Source of the DNA: Heliocidaris erythrogramma
Taxonomy: Eukaryota > Echinodermata > Echinoidea > Camarodonta > Echinometridae
Direction of reading: 5' to 3'
NCBI GenBank assembly: GCA_025617745.1
Contig: CM046853.1
Span: 65,295,024 to 65,359,023 of the forward strand
DNA: 64,000 nt
In this document: positions 12,260 through 24,010 of the stretch, in pieces
Position numbering within the stretch: position 1 is the first letter of the stretch
Layout: each line of letters starts with the position of its first letter
The notes under the pieces: generated by a model
The model's input: the letters and a program-made list of their open reading frames with translations, nothing else
The model's database searches: none
What the model was told of the DNA's origin: nothing
Position numbers and translations under genes: made by a program

Positions 12260-12530
12260 GAATTGAAATTTGGATCAGCGCAAGATCTGTTACACGCGGC
12301 TTCAGATTGTTCCAAGTGGCAGCGCGCATTTTTCACTGCCAACGATTTCCCCCAAGTAACGAGAAGTATTCCCCCTATAAATAAGATGGCAAATCCCCGT
12401 GTCCACCCCCATCACTCCAAGAGACCAGGTCCAAGCATCTCCAGACAAAGGATCGCATCCCACCATCATCCTCTTCGACGTCTTTCCAACTTGAAGAGTA
12501 GGAGGAGGCGGCGGATCCTTTGATTAAATC
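12260..12530. other. GC-richer unique island, function unknown
   Basis: It stands out from AT-rich flanks and is non-repetitive. A plus-strand frame of 86 codons is open from 12263 but its composition (Arg/Ser/His-rich) and lack of any known motif give no support for a protein. Candidate regulatory element or transcribed non-coding DNA about 6.2 kb upstream of Hox8. Confidence 0.3.
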
Positions 12531-13128
12531 AAAATGAAATCGAGTAAATCAAATGATTTGTCAATCAATTAGATGAACTTTTCATGATATATGACATTCT
12601 AAATTTTCATAAAAATGGCAATTATGGCCTCATCAAATTGATATGGTTGATAGGCTCAACTCCATGCAGCAGATTAAGTACAAATGTATCGTATTCAGAT
12701 ACAGATATCGCGTTCTTGTCCGAGAACTCTGTTTCGTCGCTTATTTTGTGATAAATAGTTATGTTTATATCCCGTGTATGTTTATCATTTAAGGTGGCGC
12801 AAAAAATGCCAGAACTTTGTTCGGTGTTTTTCTCAGATCAAACATGTTGATGTGAGGCACAGGTTAACATTGTTTATTCCGTGTCACCAATGGTGAGAAG
12901 TACTTCCTTTCCCGTGGTCTTGGCATTTCTCCGTCCATCGTGTGAGGTTTTCCTTTTCCCATAAATATAAACTTATCAGCTTATTGCAAAAAGAAACAAC
13001 ACTTATATATCACAAAACACAACAAGAAATATACTATCATGTATATCAAAATTCCCTTGTATGTACGTACAAATAGTAACTTCTTTCTGTTGTAGTTTGT
13101 TGTAAAGGTCATGGGGTGTTTGAAGAGC

Positions 13129-13608
13129 CAGTATTTGCCCCAGGCTTCTTTTCGTCAAAGATATAGGGTAGGTTTAGGGTTATGGTTAGGACATCGTGTT
13201 AGATCCAGGGTTGCAGACAGGAATTTATGAAGAGAAAGAAGAGGTGTTAATAAAGTTCCATAATTTAAGGAAATCAATATCAATTCATCATTCAGGGATT
13301 ATTTCATATGTTATTTTTTTCCTTCTCATTAAAAAAAAATCCACTGAAGATTTGTGCTTGAAAACCCAGTATTTGACCCAGTATTTGCCCCAGGCTTCTT
13401 TTCGTCAAAGATATAGGGTAGGTTTAGGGTTATGGTTAGGACATCGTGTTAGATCCAGGGTTGCAGACAGGAATTTATGAAGAGAAAGAAGAGGTGTTAA
13501 TAAAGTTCCATAATTTAAGGAAATCAATATCAATTCATCATTCAGGGATTATTTCATATGTTATTTTTTTCCTTCTCATTAAAAAAAATCCACTGAAGAT
13601 TTGTGCTT
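13129..13608. repeat. Near-identical tandem duplication, 250-bp period, two copies
   Basis: Copy 1 (about 13129-13359) and copy 2 (about 13379-13608) are nearly base-for-base identical over about 230 bp. The one difference I see is the length of an A run (AAAAAAAAA versus AAAAAAAA). The junction carries an extra partial start, 'CCCAGTATTTGACC', just before copy 2. Copies this similar imply a very recent duplication or an assembly artefact. Confidence 0.95.
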
Positions 13609-14384
13609 TAATTAAAAACTAATGGGTAGTATATTAAAAGAATTGCATTTGTAGGTAGAATTCATGTACTGTGGAACAAATGAATGAAGACGTAATACAA
13701 GCTGGATTTCTAAATACACACAGCCTAGATACTTAGTGAACTCACAATTTAAGAGCGAGAAGTTCATTTAAGGTCTAAAAGATCGGCATATGTGAAAATC
13801 ACTGGTTCGCCATGTCATGTCGTCATAAAATAGGTTACGTTGACACGTGACCCAGTAAACTCTTGCGAGTTGCAAAACCCCGTTTCAGTTTCTCTGTTCA
13901 CCGTCATGAAATCATCATTAATTCATCAAAGAGTCATTATATTCAAGTGTATATCACACATATCTCGTGTCTTGAAACTAAAAGATTTACGTATTGTTGT
14001 CTTCTTAGAGGTGTATTCTTAGATTTAAAAAAAAATATTTCTGAACGTATAGTTTACAAAAATATGACAACACAAATTTTAAATTTAATATGTATTGGCT
14101 TAGTGAGAGTAAACATTCCCTCTCATTTGTCAATTAATTTGTAATTTGTTTTTACAAATATAGCAAAACAGTTACTTAATTCTTTTTCGTTTGTAATTAT
14201 TACTTTTTGTTTCGCAAAATCAATCATCACTTTTAACTTTTAGAGTTGCTACCATTTCATATTTTCACTATTCGTTACAAAGTTTGGCGTATTGAACTAG
14301 ATGAAAAATGTACCCCCTCAAAAGAGAGGCAAAAGGACTATTTCTTTTTTTAATAGCTACATCTTTCGATACAAATAATCATTC

Positions 14385-14385
14385 T

Positions 14386-14424
<39 letters not shown>

Positions 14425-14755
14425 TGGCATTTATAAAGCGCCTTTCCCAAACTGGCTCAAAGCGCTGATATATATTATTACCCCGGTCATTGGATTCTGA
14501 CACGCCCGCACACAGTGTATGCACATTTTCCACTCCCTGGGGAGCATTCCAGCCAGTCGCCTGTTAAGCGCACACATGCTAAGCAAAGGCCATTAACTTT
14601 CGCCATCATATTACCATTACTCGCCATCCTACCTGGGTGGAGAGTGGCAAATGTATTGCCAAAGGACGCTAGTGCTGCGGTGGGATTCGAACCCCGGACC
14701 TCGTGTGGTTAACAGTCCGGGGACTTATCCACTGATCCACAACACCTCTACTCTT
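14385..14755 (-). mobile_element. tRNA-derived SINE with LINE-like 3' tail
   Basis: Read on the minus strand, the element begins near 14755 with a tRNA-like head: 'GTTGTGGATCAGTGGATAAG' resembles an A-box region, 'ACTGTTAACC' an anticodon loop (Asn-like GTT) and 'GGGGTTCGAATCCCA' a B box of RNA polymerase III promoters. A body follows. The 3' end is 'AAAGGCGCTTTATAAATGCC', then AGTTATT and a (TTA)n tail (14385-14421). The terminal GCGCTTTATAAATGC...(ATT)n closely matches the end of the LINE at 8028-8065, suggesting that a related LINE moves it. The cloverleaf is too degenerate for a functional tRNA gene. Confidence 0.75.
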
Positions 14756-15006
14756 ATACCGAACATGCCAAAGTTATGTATTAAAAAAACACAAAGAGAG
14801 AGGATGTTAAAACACACGGGTTAAACAAATTGAGAAAAAAAACCACACATAAAAAACGAGGTAAATATTACGTGACTCACGGCAGTGAGTCATCCAAAAA
14901 TTATAGAAAAATGAATTTAAACTTCAGGTATGAAAACATATTACAATGGAAGTGAAATATATAACAAGGAGTTCAAAGCTGAATGTGATAGCAACTCGTG
15001 TCAAGA

Positions 15007-15065
15007 CTCTTCTTCTTCTTCTTCTTCTTCTTTTCTTCTGCTTCTGCTTCTGATGATGATGATTA
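15007..15065. repeat. (TTC)n followed by (GAT)n microsatellite
   Basis: Pure TTC units turn into CTT/CTG and then GAT units. It lies 100 bp before the large CTA array. Confidence 0.92.
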
Positions 15066-15160
15066 CTTCACCTTATTTCTTTCTCTTCTTTATCATTCCC
15101 ATTCCTTTTATTTATCTATAATCTTATACCAATTGAATGGAATGAAGGGAGCGGGGATAA

Positions 15161-15348
15161 TACTACTACTTCTTATACTACTACTACTACTATACGACTA
15201 TACTAACTATTGCTACTCTTACCATTACTACTACTATTACTACTACTACTACTACTACTACCACCACTATACTGCATGCACTATTACTAGTACTACTACT
15301 ACTACTGTACTCCTATCCTATAACTGTTGTTACTCTTACCATTTCTAT

Positions 15349-15386
<38 letters not shown>

Positions 15387-15522
15387 TTACTACTATTGCT
15401 ACTATTACTACTACTAATACTACTACTACTACTACTACAACTACTACTTCTCCTATTACTACTACTACTACTATGACTACTAATAGCAATACTACCGCTA
15501 ATACTACTACTACGACTACTGT

Positions 15523-15556
<34 letters not shown>

Positions 15557-15700
15557 TCTTCTACTATATAACCACTGCTACTTCATTGTACTTCTAGTAT
15601 TACTTCTCCCGCAACTACTACTGCTCCGACTAATATTACTACAATGCGTACTATTACTACTACTTCTACTACTACTACTACCACTACTACTACTGCTCCG

Positions 15701-15737
<37 letters not shown>

Positions 15738-15748
15738 TTACAACTACA

Positions 15749-15828
<80 letters not shown>

Positions 15829-15926
15829 AACTACTACTTCTCCTATTACTACTACTCCTATGACTACTACCACTGCTACTTCATTGTACTACTAGTATTA
15901 CTTCTCCCGCAACTACTACTGCTCCG

Positions 15927-15958
<32 letters not shown>

Positions 15959-15988
15959 CACTACTACTATTACTACTACTATTACTAT

Positions 15989-16021
<33 letters not shown>

Positions 16022-16045
16022 CACTACTACTATTACTACTACTAT

Positions 16046-16083
<38 letters not shown>

Positions 16084-16087
16084 TTAC
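15161..16087. repeat. Giant (CTA/TAC)n array, about 0.9 kb, with internal segmental duplication
   Basis: More than 900 bp is dominated by TAC/ACT triplets on the plus strand. Inside it, a complex segment with 'CCACTGCTACTTCATTGTAC' and 'ACTTCTCCCGCAACTACTAC' occurs at about 15571-15632 and again at about 15868-15930 (period about 297 bp), so blocks have been duplicated as units. Long frames here are poly-Thr, poly-Tyr or poly-Val shadows and are not genes. Confidence 0.95.
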
Positions 16088-16543
16088 CAGTGGCCTAGCG
16101 TGGCTTCATCCAATGATGGGGTTCTGGTTATGGGGGGGGGGGGGGGAGGGAGTGGGGCGTTCTTTATAGGTGCATGCAATGTGAGAGAAAATGGTGGAAG
16201 GGGTCGTATCATCTTTCACATATCCATCCTCTGCCTTTTTATTATTCTTGCCCCATTTTTCACTCTTAACCCAATGCCTACGGGAGCCGGGTGGTTCCTG
16301 TATTAGCACTATGAGAATAAGAGAATTCAGTAATCAACGGGTTAAATACATTTTTTCACTTGCAAATTATCTTATAATTATACTTAGTACTTTAATTTCT
16401 CTTAGTTTAGATAACTATACAACTGGCATTGAACTAAAAACGCTCAATTCGTGAAATATTATTTTGTTATCATTATATTGTTTTTGTCTTTGATCTTGCG
16501 AATGTACTTCACTTTGCTTTAAATACTTGAGACGTTGTACAGG

Positions 16544-16568
16544 TTTTTTTTTTTTTTTTTTTTTTTTT
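16544..16568. repeat. Poly-T tract
   Basis: About 25 consecutive T residues. A poly-G run of about 15 lies at 16132-16146 nearby. Confidence 0.9.
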
Positions 16569-17723
16569 ACTAAACTTTGGCCGTCGTATTTGAGATTTAA
16601 ACACGTAGGCCTATCTCTAACTTTTTTTTTAATAATTGAGACCTTGGACATTAACTTTATTTTGCCTGTGGTGCTTGAGAAAGTTTTGTTTAGACATACT
16701 CTCAATAAGAATTTAAAGAGAGGCAGGGGCACCACCCTACACAAATTTCCAACCAAGAAAAGAAAATAGCCTACCTTTCAATTAAGTAAGGAAATTATTG
16801 CACAATAAATAATCACTAAATTGTCTTGAAAACCGGATTGTTGTCATTTTGAAACGTTTCTGCCCCGTGGCAATACAATCACGCTCTTACTCATGGTTTT
16901 GAGGCCAAACTTATAAAATGAAAAGGGGGCGGGGGATGTGAGGGCACATCTCAAAATGAAGCCTAAACAGAGCAAAATTGAACACTATTTTTATATTACA
17001 AATCACCAGATGATGCATGAACTAAAATACTGTTCTGAAAAAATTTCAGTCGAAATGGAGACTTTCCACAATTTTGCTCTCTCGCTTTACTCGCTAGCAG
17101 TAGCTCTGTACTGCTGCTGCTGATCACACTGCAATGTCGCTCAAATTATTACATTTCGAAAACAAATAATTGAAATTTATAAATTAGGAAGCGATAGGGT
17201 AAAGGAACTTCTGTCGCCCCGCCCCTATCCCCAAGCAGATTAAAGCACGGAATTACATAAATTACATAAATTATCGTTGGCTTTGATGGTTTGCCTCCCC
17301 TGAAAGAAAAATCTAAATACGCCACTACACGTTTAAGCGTGTAAAACACCACTCGGATACATCCGTGTTCTATACATTTATACCTAGTTTGTGAAAACTA
17401 TATTTCCGTTGAACAGTTTTGTACAAGTATGTTGTGAATTTTAGCCAAATGTTTATGAAAGTAAGTACTTTAGGTATTGTTAATCAGGTTTGATTATTTT
17501 GCAACTTTACAACAAAAATCGTAATTGGTATTGGCAATTTAAATGAATGCATTAACAAAATCAGTTTGTACTACTTTTATTTACGAACAAATCGGGATAC
17601 CATTTTGTTTTAATCAACATGTCCTGCTGTCCATTTACCTTAAAGAAGAATAAATGATCTAACTTATATTATAAATTGAACTTGTTTAAAAAGAGAATCA
17701 TGAGATACCAACTCATACAAGAA

Positions 17724-17744
17724 TAGAAGAAGAAGAAGAAGAAG

Positions 17745-17775
<31 letters not shown>

Positions 17776-17885
17776 TGAAGAATAAGAAGGAATAGAAGTG
17801 AAGGAAAGAGGAGGAAGAAGAAGGAAAGAGGAGGAAGAAGAAAATATGAGAAGAAGAGGAAGAAGGAGATGACGAAGAAGGTGGG
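17724..17885. repeat. (GAA)n microsatellite grading into GGAAGA-rich purine tract
   Basis: Pure GAA units at about 17725-17775, followed by imperfect purine repeats. Similar, shorter GAA runs occur at 45889-45940. Confidence 0.92.
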
Positions 17886-18375
17886 GAAGAAATGTTCGGA
17901 GAACAAGAGCACACGGAAAGAGGTAAAACGGAAAGGAGAAAGAATTCAACGAAGAATAGTGTTAAATTAGGAAGACAATTTTCTAATGTACAGAGAGTTT
18001 GAAAGATATGTGATCGTGCATGTAGCAGCGGCAGATGGCAGATTATGCAGAATAGTAATACATTCCAAAGGAAACAAGCAATGTAGGAAAATACCGGTAT
18101 TTTCTAGCCTTGAATAATGTTTAGAGTAGATCTCGATAACTTCTCCCAAGAGAGCAATAACTGCTCATAATTGATCGGATTGGCCCATAGTTGGATAAGG
18201 TTTGTCCGGTGATATTTCAAAATTACTTGCACTCTACTTCCATACATCACAAAAAAATCAGAGAAGCAGATTAAAGCCATTAGACCTGTTTTATCAATCA
18301 ATATTTTGGCAAAATAAAGACTCAAGGCGTATTTTCACGGTCATTTGTCATTCGTAAAGCATATTACATTGACAG

Positions 18376-18402
18376 AGGGAGAGAGAGAGAGAGAGAGAGA
18401 GA
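18376..18402. repeat. (GA)n microsatellite
   Basis: A short uninterrupted GA run. Confidence 0.9.
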
Positions 18403-18804
18403 CCTCTCCAATTTCCTCGATAGTTTTTAGCAGCTTTTACTATAGTTGCTTTTTTAATATAAAAAGTATGCAGAATGTAGTGTTGGATTCAATTCTGATT
18501 TAAGATATTATTGATAATTTTGACAGAGTTTTAATGACAGTGGTATAATCGTTTATTAATTTGTCTTAGGATGTAAGAAAACAAAACAAATCCATTTAAA
18601 AAGTTCTAAGAAAAATAAGCAATAGGGCCTATCTATTTATGTTTATTTTTCAGCGAGAATAATGTGGTACAATTACTTTTAAATTCATATCTAGAGGAGC
18701 AAAAAATTCCTTACGATTTTCATCACATTACTAATCCAGCTTTTCTTACTCTCTTGGGACTGATTGTTTCACTTAGAATTTTGATTTCTCTTTTATGATT
18801 AGCA

Positions 18805-18898
18805 TATTGATATCAATCGTAAGTCTATGGCAAACCATGTACTGAAGAGTTACAATTGATCGTAAGATTGATTGTATCTCTTAATGTTACAGGTCCCT
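18805..18898 (-). mobile_element. Truncated copy of fold-back MITE-like element (family with 38413-38539)
   Basis: This segment is the reverse complement, almost base for base, of about 95 bp of the complete element at 38413-38539: both share GATATCAATCGTAAG, 'TCTATGGCAAACCATGTACT' and 'CAATTGATCGTAAGATTGAT', and end at the inverted-repeat tip (TTAATGTTACAGGTCCCT here). One terminal arm is missing, so this copy is 5' or 3' truncated. Confidence 0.85.
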
Positions 18899-19020
18899 GA
18901 TCTGGTAGCATTATAGTTACCTACATGTTTAAGGAGCATAGCGTGATGCTGAAAATAAACAGTAAGCGGCAATGTCAAATAACCCATTACAGAAAGAATT
19001 GTGAAACTTTTTTTTACCTA

Positions 19021-19131
19021 TGTTGGGTAAAAAAGGGAACATGAATGTTTGTGGATATATTTCGCTCAATAGTGAGTTAAATTTTACCCAACAAACATGT
19101 ATTTTCCCTTTTTTACCCAACTCTTTTCAGA
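19021..19131. mobile_element. Small palindromic MITE-like element
   Basis: The left arm 'TGTTGGGTAAAAAAGGGAAC' plus ATGAATGTTTG is mirrored at the right by CAAACATGTATT then 'TTCCCTTTTTTACCCAAC'. The result is terminal inverted repeats of about 30 bp around a centre of about 50 bp. No coding capacity. Confidence 0.7.
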
Positions 19132-20615
19132 GTGATCAGTCAGTGATAGTTATTAATAGACATTCAGAATGATACTTCAGTATGTCAAAATTTGAAGAAA
19201 TAAAATTACCTATACATTGTCATATGAAAAATACACACGATATAATTTCTTTACTTTAAAAATTAATATCTTAAGAATATTAGGCCTAAGCCTTCGCAAT
19301 AAGCATGTATTCTTTTTATTAAGTTTGTACTTTTACAAATAGTTGGCTGTCAGTTTTATTCGTTCCTTATAGTCTCCTTTTAACTGACGTATGTATTCAG
19401 TTGTCTACTGAATTTGATACAGTAATATAAAGCATGATTTTTAACCACAAATGCTCAATATCTTAGACAATGACAAGTTTTTCCGTTTGACAAGATCTAA
19501 GTAGTTTTCATACATTTCTGATAACTAATATGACTAATGGAAAATGGTATCTGACTCTGAAATTAGGCAAATGATATCAATGTGAACATTTGATTCATCT
19601 GATTTGTTTTATGGAGTGGAAAAAACCTGGTGCTACATGTATACTTTACAAATTTGATGTAGGCCTATCAAAATTATTGAATATGAAAAAAAAAAGAAGG
19701 AAAGTTCAACTATTTTCAGACAACGTAAGATGAAATAGAGAATAGGCCTATCTGAAAATAACTGATACTGTTTTTTGTTGTTGTTATTTTTGTCTTTGTT
19801 GTTTAACTTCAAAGTAATTTTCACACATCATTTTATCGTCACGTATGCTCCTTTATTTCCCATTCGTCGTAAATTGTAGACACACAATATAATAAGCAAG
19901 ACAGGCTGAGGAGCAGCAGTCGGCACACAGCGGGCTTGTCATACCAAGTGCCGCCGTAACTGGTGGCGTAACAAACGACCCGTGGCTAATACAGGTTAGT
20001 AAATCGGCGCCCTGATCAATCTACCGGAACGAACTTGACTCGTAAAAAGAGCATGATTTGCTTTTATTTCTGTCACCCTTTACCCCACTTTTCTCTTATT
20101 TCATGGATTCTTATTTCTGACGTTGTTTTATTATCTAGGTCTTGTAAGAGACAGACAGCACGTAATCATGATGCATTGTTGCAGTTTAAGAGGTGCATAA
20201 TAGAGGTGGGAGAGGTTAATAATCGGTTAAAATATTGAACACTGAACTCCGCCGTGAAAAAAAAAATATACAACGAAAGGCTGTTTACTGCAAAGATTAT
20301 ACTGTAAAGAAAAAATATCTTAAAGAATAATTTACTATATTTCTTTCTTTAATTTAATGTAAGGCAGCATACACCATTTCAGTTCTGCTAAAAGTATCGT
20401 ATGAAATGTACATGATAGTCAGTGCGTCATTATACATGTAAACTGTTATCATATTGAAATATGAACCTTTACGCCCACGCAATGCACACCTTATGTAAAA
20501 TTTTTCATGTGTAAAGTATGTGTTAAATGCATAAATCATACAATAATGATAATTGGAAATAAACGCTATATGTTTATTTTAAAATGTGTTCCTTTTTTTT
20601 GAAGTCATTTAGGTC

Positions 20616-20842
20616 GTACACTGTAAAAAATAACTGTAAAACTACAGACTTTCTGGCTTTCCTTGAGACTGACTACAAATTATTTTAATTATTTTTTTTT
20701 TTTTTGTCTCTTTCCTGTAAAAAACGGAAATATTTTTTACAGACTGTAGTTTTACATGAGGCTGTAAAATAAGTGCACTCCTGGCGTTTCGACTGCCAGG
20801 AAATTCCCTGTAAAAATACCCACATATTTTTTAACGGTGTAC
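20616..20842. mobile_element. MITE-like element with GTACACTGTAAAAAATA terminal inverted repeats
   Basis: The left end GTACACTGTAAAAAATA and the right end TATTTTTTAACGGTGTAC are imperfect inverted repeats. Internally, CTGTAAAACTACAG near 20633 is mirrored by 'CTGTAGTTTTACA' near 20744, giving a nested fold-back structure with TTTTTTACAG/CTGTAAAAA words. About 227 bp, non-coding. Confidence 0.7.
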
Positions 20843-23529
20843 TGTCTGTTTGGTAGTTTTAAAGGAACAATTTTTGTTGTCATGACTAGCATTTCTCATT
20901 CCTTTGTCACCTCCATTCATTTATGTGTATTGTGTAATCCACAAAGTCAGGTGCAAATTACAACATAGCCAGCTGCTGTTGTTGTTTCTTTCAAAGCAGT
21001 GTTTATAATACAAATTTTTTTCCTACCGATCAATTTTTGTTTAAATAATAGAAATGAAGTAACATTTCAATTGCTTTAATCGGTTCCAAATTATACTGTA
21101 TATTTGTGTATAATTATAGCTATTGGCAGCACAAGAATGACGAGAAAATGAAGCATAGATTCGTGGATGAATACTATTTATATTTGATTTGATCTCTTAT
21201 GGTTGTGTGATAGAGCTATTATCAAAAGCATTTGAAGCTATGTTATGTGTATGTGTGTGTATATATATATATACATTAATTATACAGGATTACATTTTTC
21301 CAGCAAATGTCTGTGTTTAAACAGTGAAGTATAAATACGCAAATGAGAGGTGTAGTGATTCAGATCCGTGGCTCTTCAATACATATTTGAACTGCTTTAC
21401 TAAATTTCGTCATTGTAAGTATTGAAACAATAAAATTCAACACAAAGTGTTGTGAATGTTGTGTAGGGTAAATGACATGTCGATATATTGACTGTTTTCT
21501 TATAATGTGAAACATACTTACTTGATTTTCATTCTGATAGTTACGCATAAGGTATGCAGGTATGTGTTATGATTCCATAGCAAGCATGTTATACACCCAT
21601 TGTAACCATTCATCAGTTCATAGAGCAGGATAATATAATTTTCCAACAGATTGTGGTAAATATAACATATACATGTAGTAAAGTAGTTATCATAAGTTTG
21701 ATAATAATTTAACTAAATCGTCAATATTTTAAGCTAATTTTGGCTTTGAGTATATCTAATAGAGTTGTACATGTTCAAAAAAAAAATCATTTAACCGGTA
21801 GGCTAATAATCGGATCCAATAGTACATGCCTACTCATTTATACATCATAGTAATACACAGTGATGTATTTACATTTCAGTAAGTACGCTAATATAATAAA
21901 ACATTATATGTTGTGGTAATAGCATGCATTGTTAGTAATATACGCACCCGGAACAACCGCATGACCTTGTATGACCACAAAGTTAGAAATAATATCTATA
22001 TTTTTAAACTTAAGAAAGGAAATAGAGATTGTTTACCTCCAGGGTTACTGTGTCGCTTGTTGGAAAGTATCCTACAGCCTATATCGCAGAACTTATGATT
22101 TTTGTATGATAACATATCATCGCCATAAATATGTTAATATCATTTTTAAACCCTGTACCAGTACAGCAAAGAGAAAATTTTCAGGCGTTTGAAAGAATAA
22201 GAAATTAAGAACATTTTGTATCAACTGTCCTATTATTACATTTAACTTTAAGCATTGTAAAACAATATTCAGTTTATGAAACATTAACTCACATGTAAAT
22301 TTTCATTCTAATAATTTTTCCTTAGTAATGTGCATGACTGTATTTAAATATTCACAGAAATGTTTTGAATTTCATTTTGAAATAATTTTTTTACATTTTC
22401 TGATTGTGTGTAGATGCGCCAACTCGTCTATATAACAATCTTTGGATATTGACTATCCATGAAAAAGAGTGTTCCGTACATTTGAATAGCAGACTGATTT
22501 GAATTGAATTCAGAAGCATTTTTAACAGATATATTTCTCTGAGATTGTTCTATAATAACATCAATGTATTTCAATTTACGCTAACGATAAAGGAAGGTCT
22601 CATTCACGCTTATATTTGTCTTATCTAATTGTGCCACTCATTTCCATCAACCAAAATTAAATGTAAAAGCAATGGTGTTGTTTGTACTTGTACTTGTAGC
22701 ACTTGCTGAATTTGTTTTTAAAATTTGAAAATTATAGGTCCACATACAGACACGCAATCATGAGTCTATTCAATCATGAAATTGATAACAAAACCCATTA
22801 ACATTATTAATGACTAGTCAAATATATCTGTCACACTTTCTCCACTTCAGTGTAATTAGAGCTCTAAAACTACAATTTACCAACTCAGTCATGTCAGTGG
22901 CTCATTAAGAACTACATTTTCAGTCATGTTAGTATCTACAATTTACTGAAATATTTTGTGTTAGTTCTAAGTAATTGATGTATTCTTAAAAATATACTAT
23001 TAGAAAACAATAAAGCAAATCAACATGATTAATATATCAAAGACGAATGAACCACTGCGAAGATTTCTGTGAATATCCAGCGAAGGACTTTATATCTATT
23101 AGAAAAAGTGTTTGAGCTGTTCAGGAATCACCAGATACTGCTTTTAGACATAATTATGAGGGTACCTGCGCATTACACCTTCACAATCAGCTATTTCAAC
23201 TGAACGCTAATCTTCATAATAGTAATCATCGTCATCATCTTCATCATCATGATATAAAAGGACAATGGTTTAATGGCTAGCACAATGAAAGATATCCACT
23301 CATCAAGTACTTTGCGCTACTTTATATCATTACTCTACTTTTGAAAAAGTCCCGTTTTTTATACTATGGATATGCCTGTCGACATGGTCGAGGCGAAAAG
23401 TTTTCATCAATATGCCTCCCAGTCATATCACAAAATATGAGATAGATAAAATTTTACATTCTATTTGCAGTTTTACATCCAATAAACCTCTGATGCACAA
23501 AACAACCACTGATACCGTTACAAGGAAAT

Positions 23530-24010
23530 ACACTGGTGGGACTGAAGTCCTACCAGTGGGGTCAAGAGGGCCTGCAAGCACCCAGATGCCCTACGATCGC
23601 GGGAGACTGCTGGCATAGTAAATCCTTACCTGCTCGTATCTAATATGACATTTACGATGACGACAAATCGTAAAATCCACACGTTAGAGCACCTCAAGAT
23701 CGTAGGAATAGGGAAATTAAATATTTTTATTCTATTTCAGGTCGCGGTACTTTCAAAGCGTTTCAACTCACCGATATTGGTTGCGTTACTTGTGTTCTAG
23801 GAGGTTTTACAACAGGAGAGTCCAGTCTGACCAGAATAGCCAGTGGTCGGCTTAATTGTTCCTCTTGAAGCGTCAATTTATTGAGCAGTCAGGGTTTGAG
23901 GGAAAAGTTGCGGAGGACCCGACAAGCCAGGGATGTTCTCTTTCAGATGAGTGATGATTATCACTCCAAACCAAGCTCGTTCAGACTTCCTCCAGACAGG
24001 CGACAATTTA
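23530..24010. other. Unique GC-richer block, no gene recognised
   Basis: Non-repetitive and more GC-rich than its flanks. Only short open frames with no recognisable motif. A possible regulatory element about 12 kb downstream of Hox9/10 and 17 kb upstream of Hox8. Confidence 0.25.

Noticed and set aside
13129-13608. CRISPR-like direct repeats
   Set aside because: Only two long near-identical units and no regular short repeat-spacer structure; the DNA is clearly metazoan.
13650-13676. TAGGTAGAATTCATGTACTG, partly like miR-196
   Set aside because: The seed differs after six bases and I find no complementary arm within 100 bp on either side.
14660-14755. tRNA-Asn gene
   Set aside because: A- and B-box-like sequences and a GTTAA loop are present, but the acceptor and anticodon stems do not pair properly and the sequence continues into a SINE body and an (ATT)n tail.
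15583-15873. Poly-Val/poly-Thr frames in the CTA array
   Set aside because: Pure trinucleotide-repeat artefacts, as are those at 3630-3986, 24995-25603 and 48190-48472.
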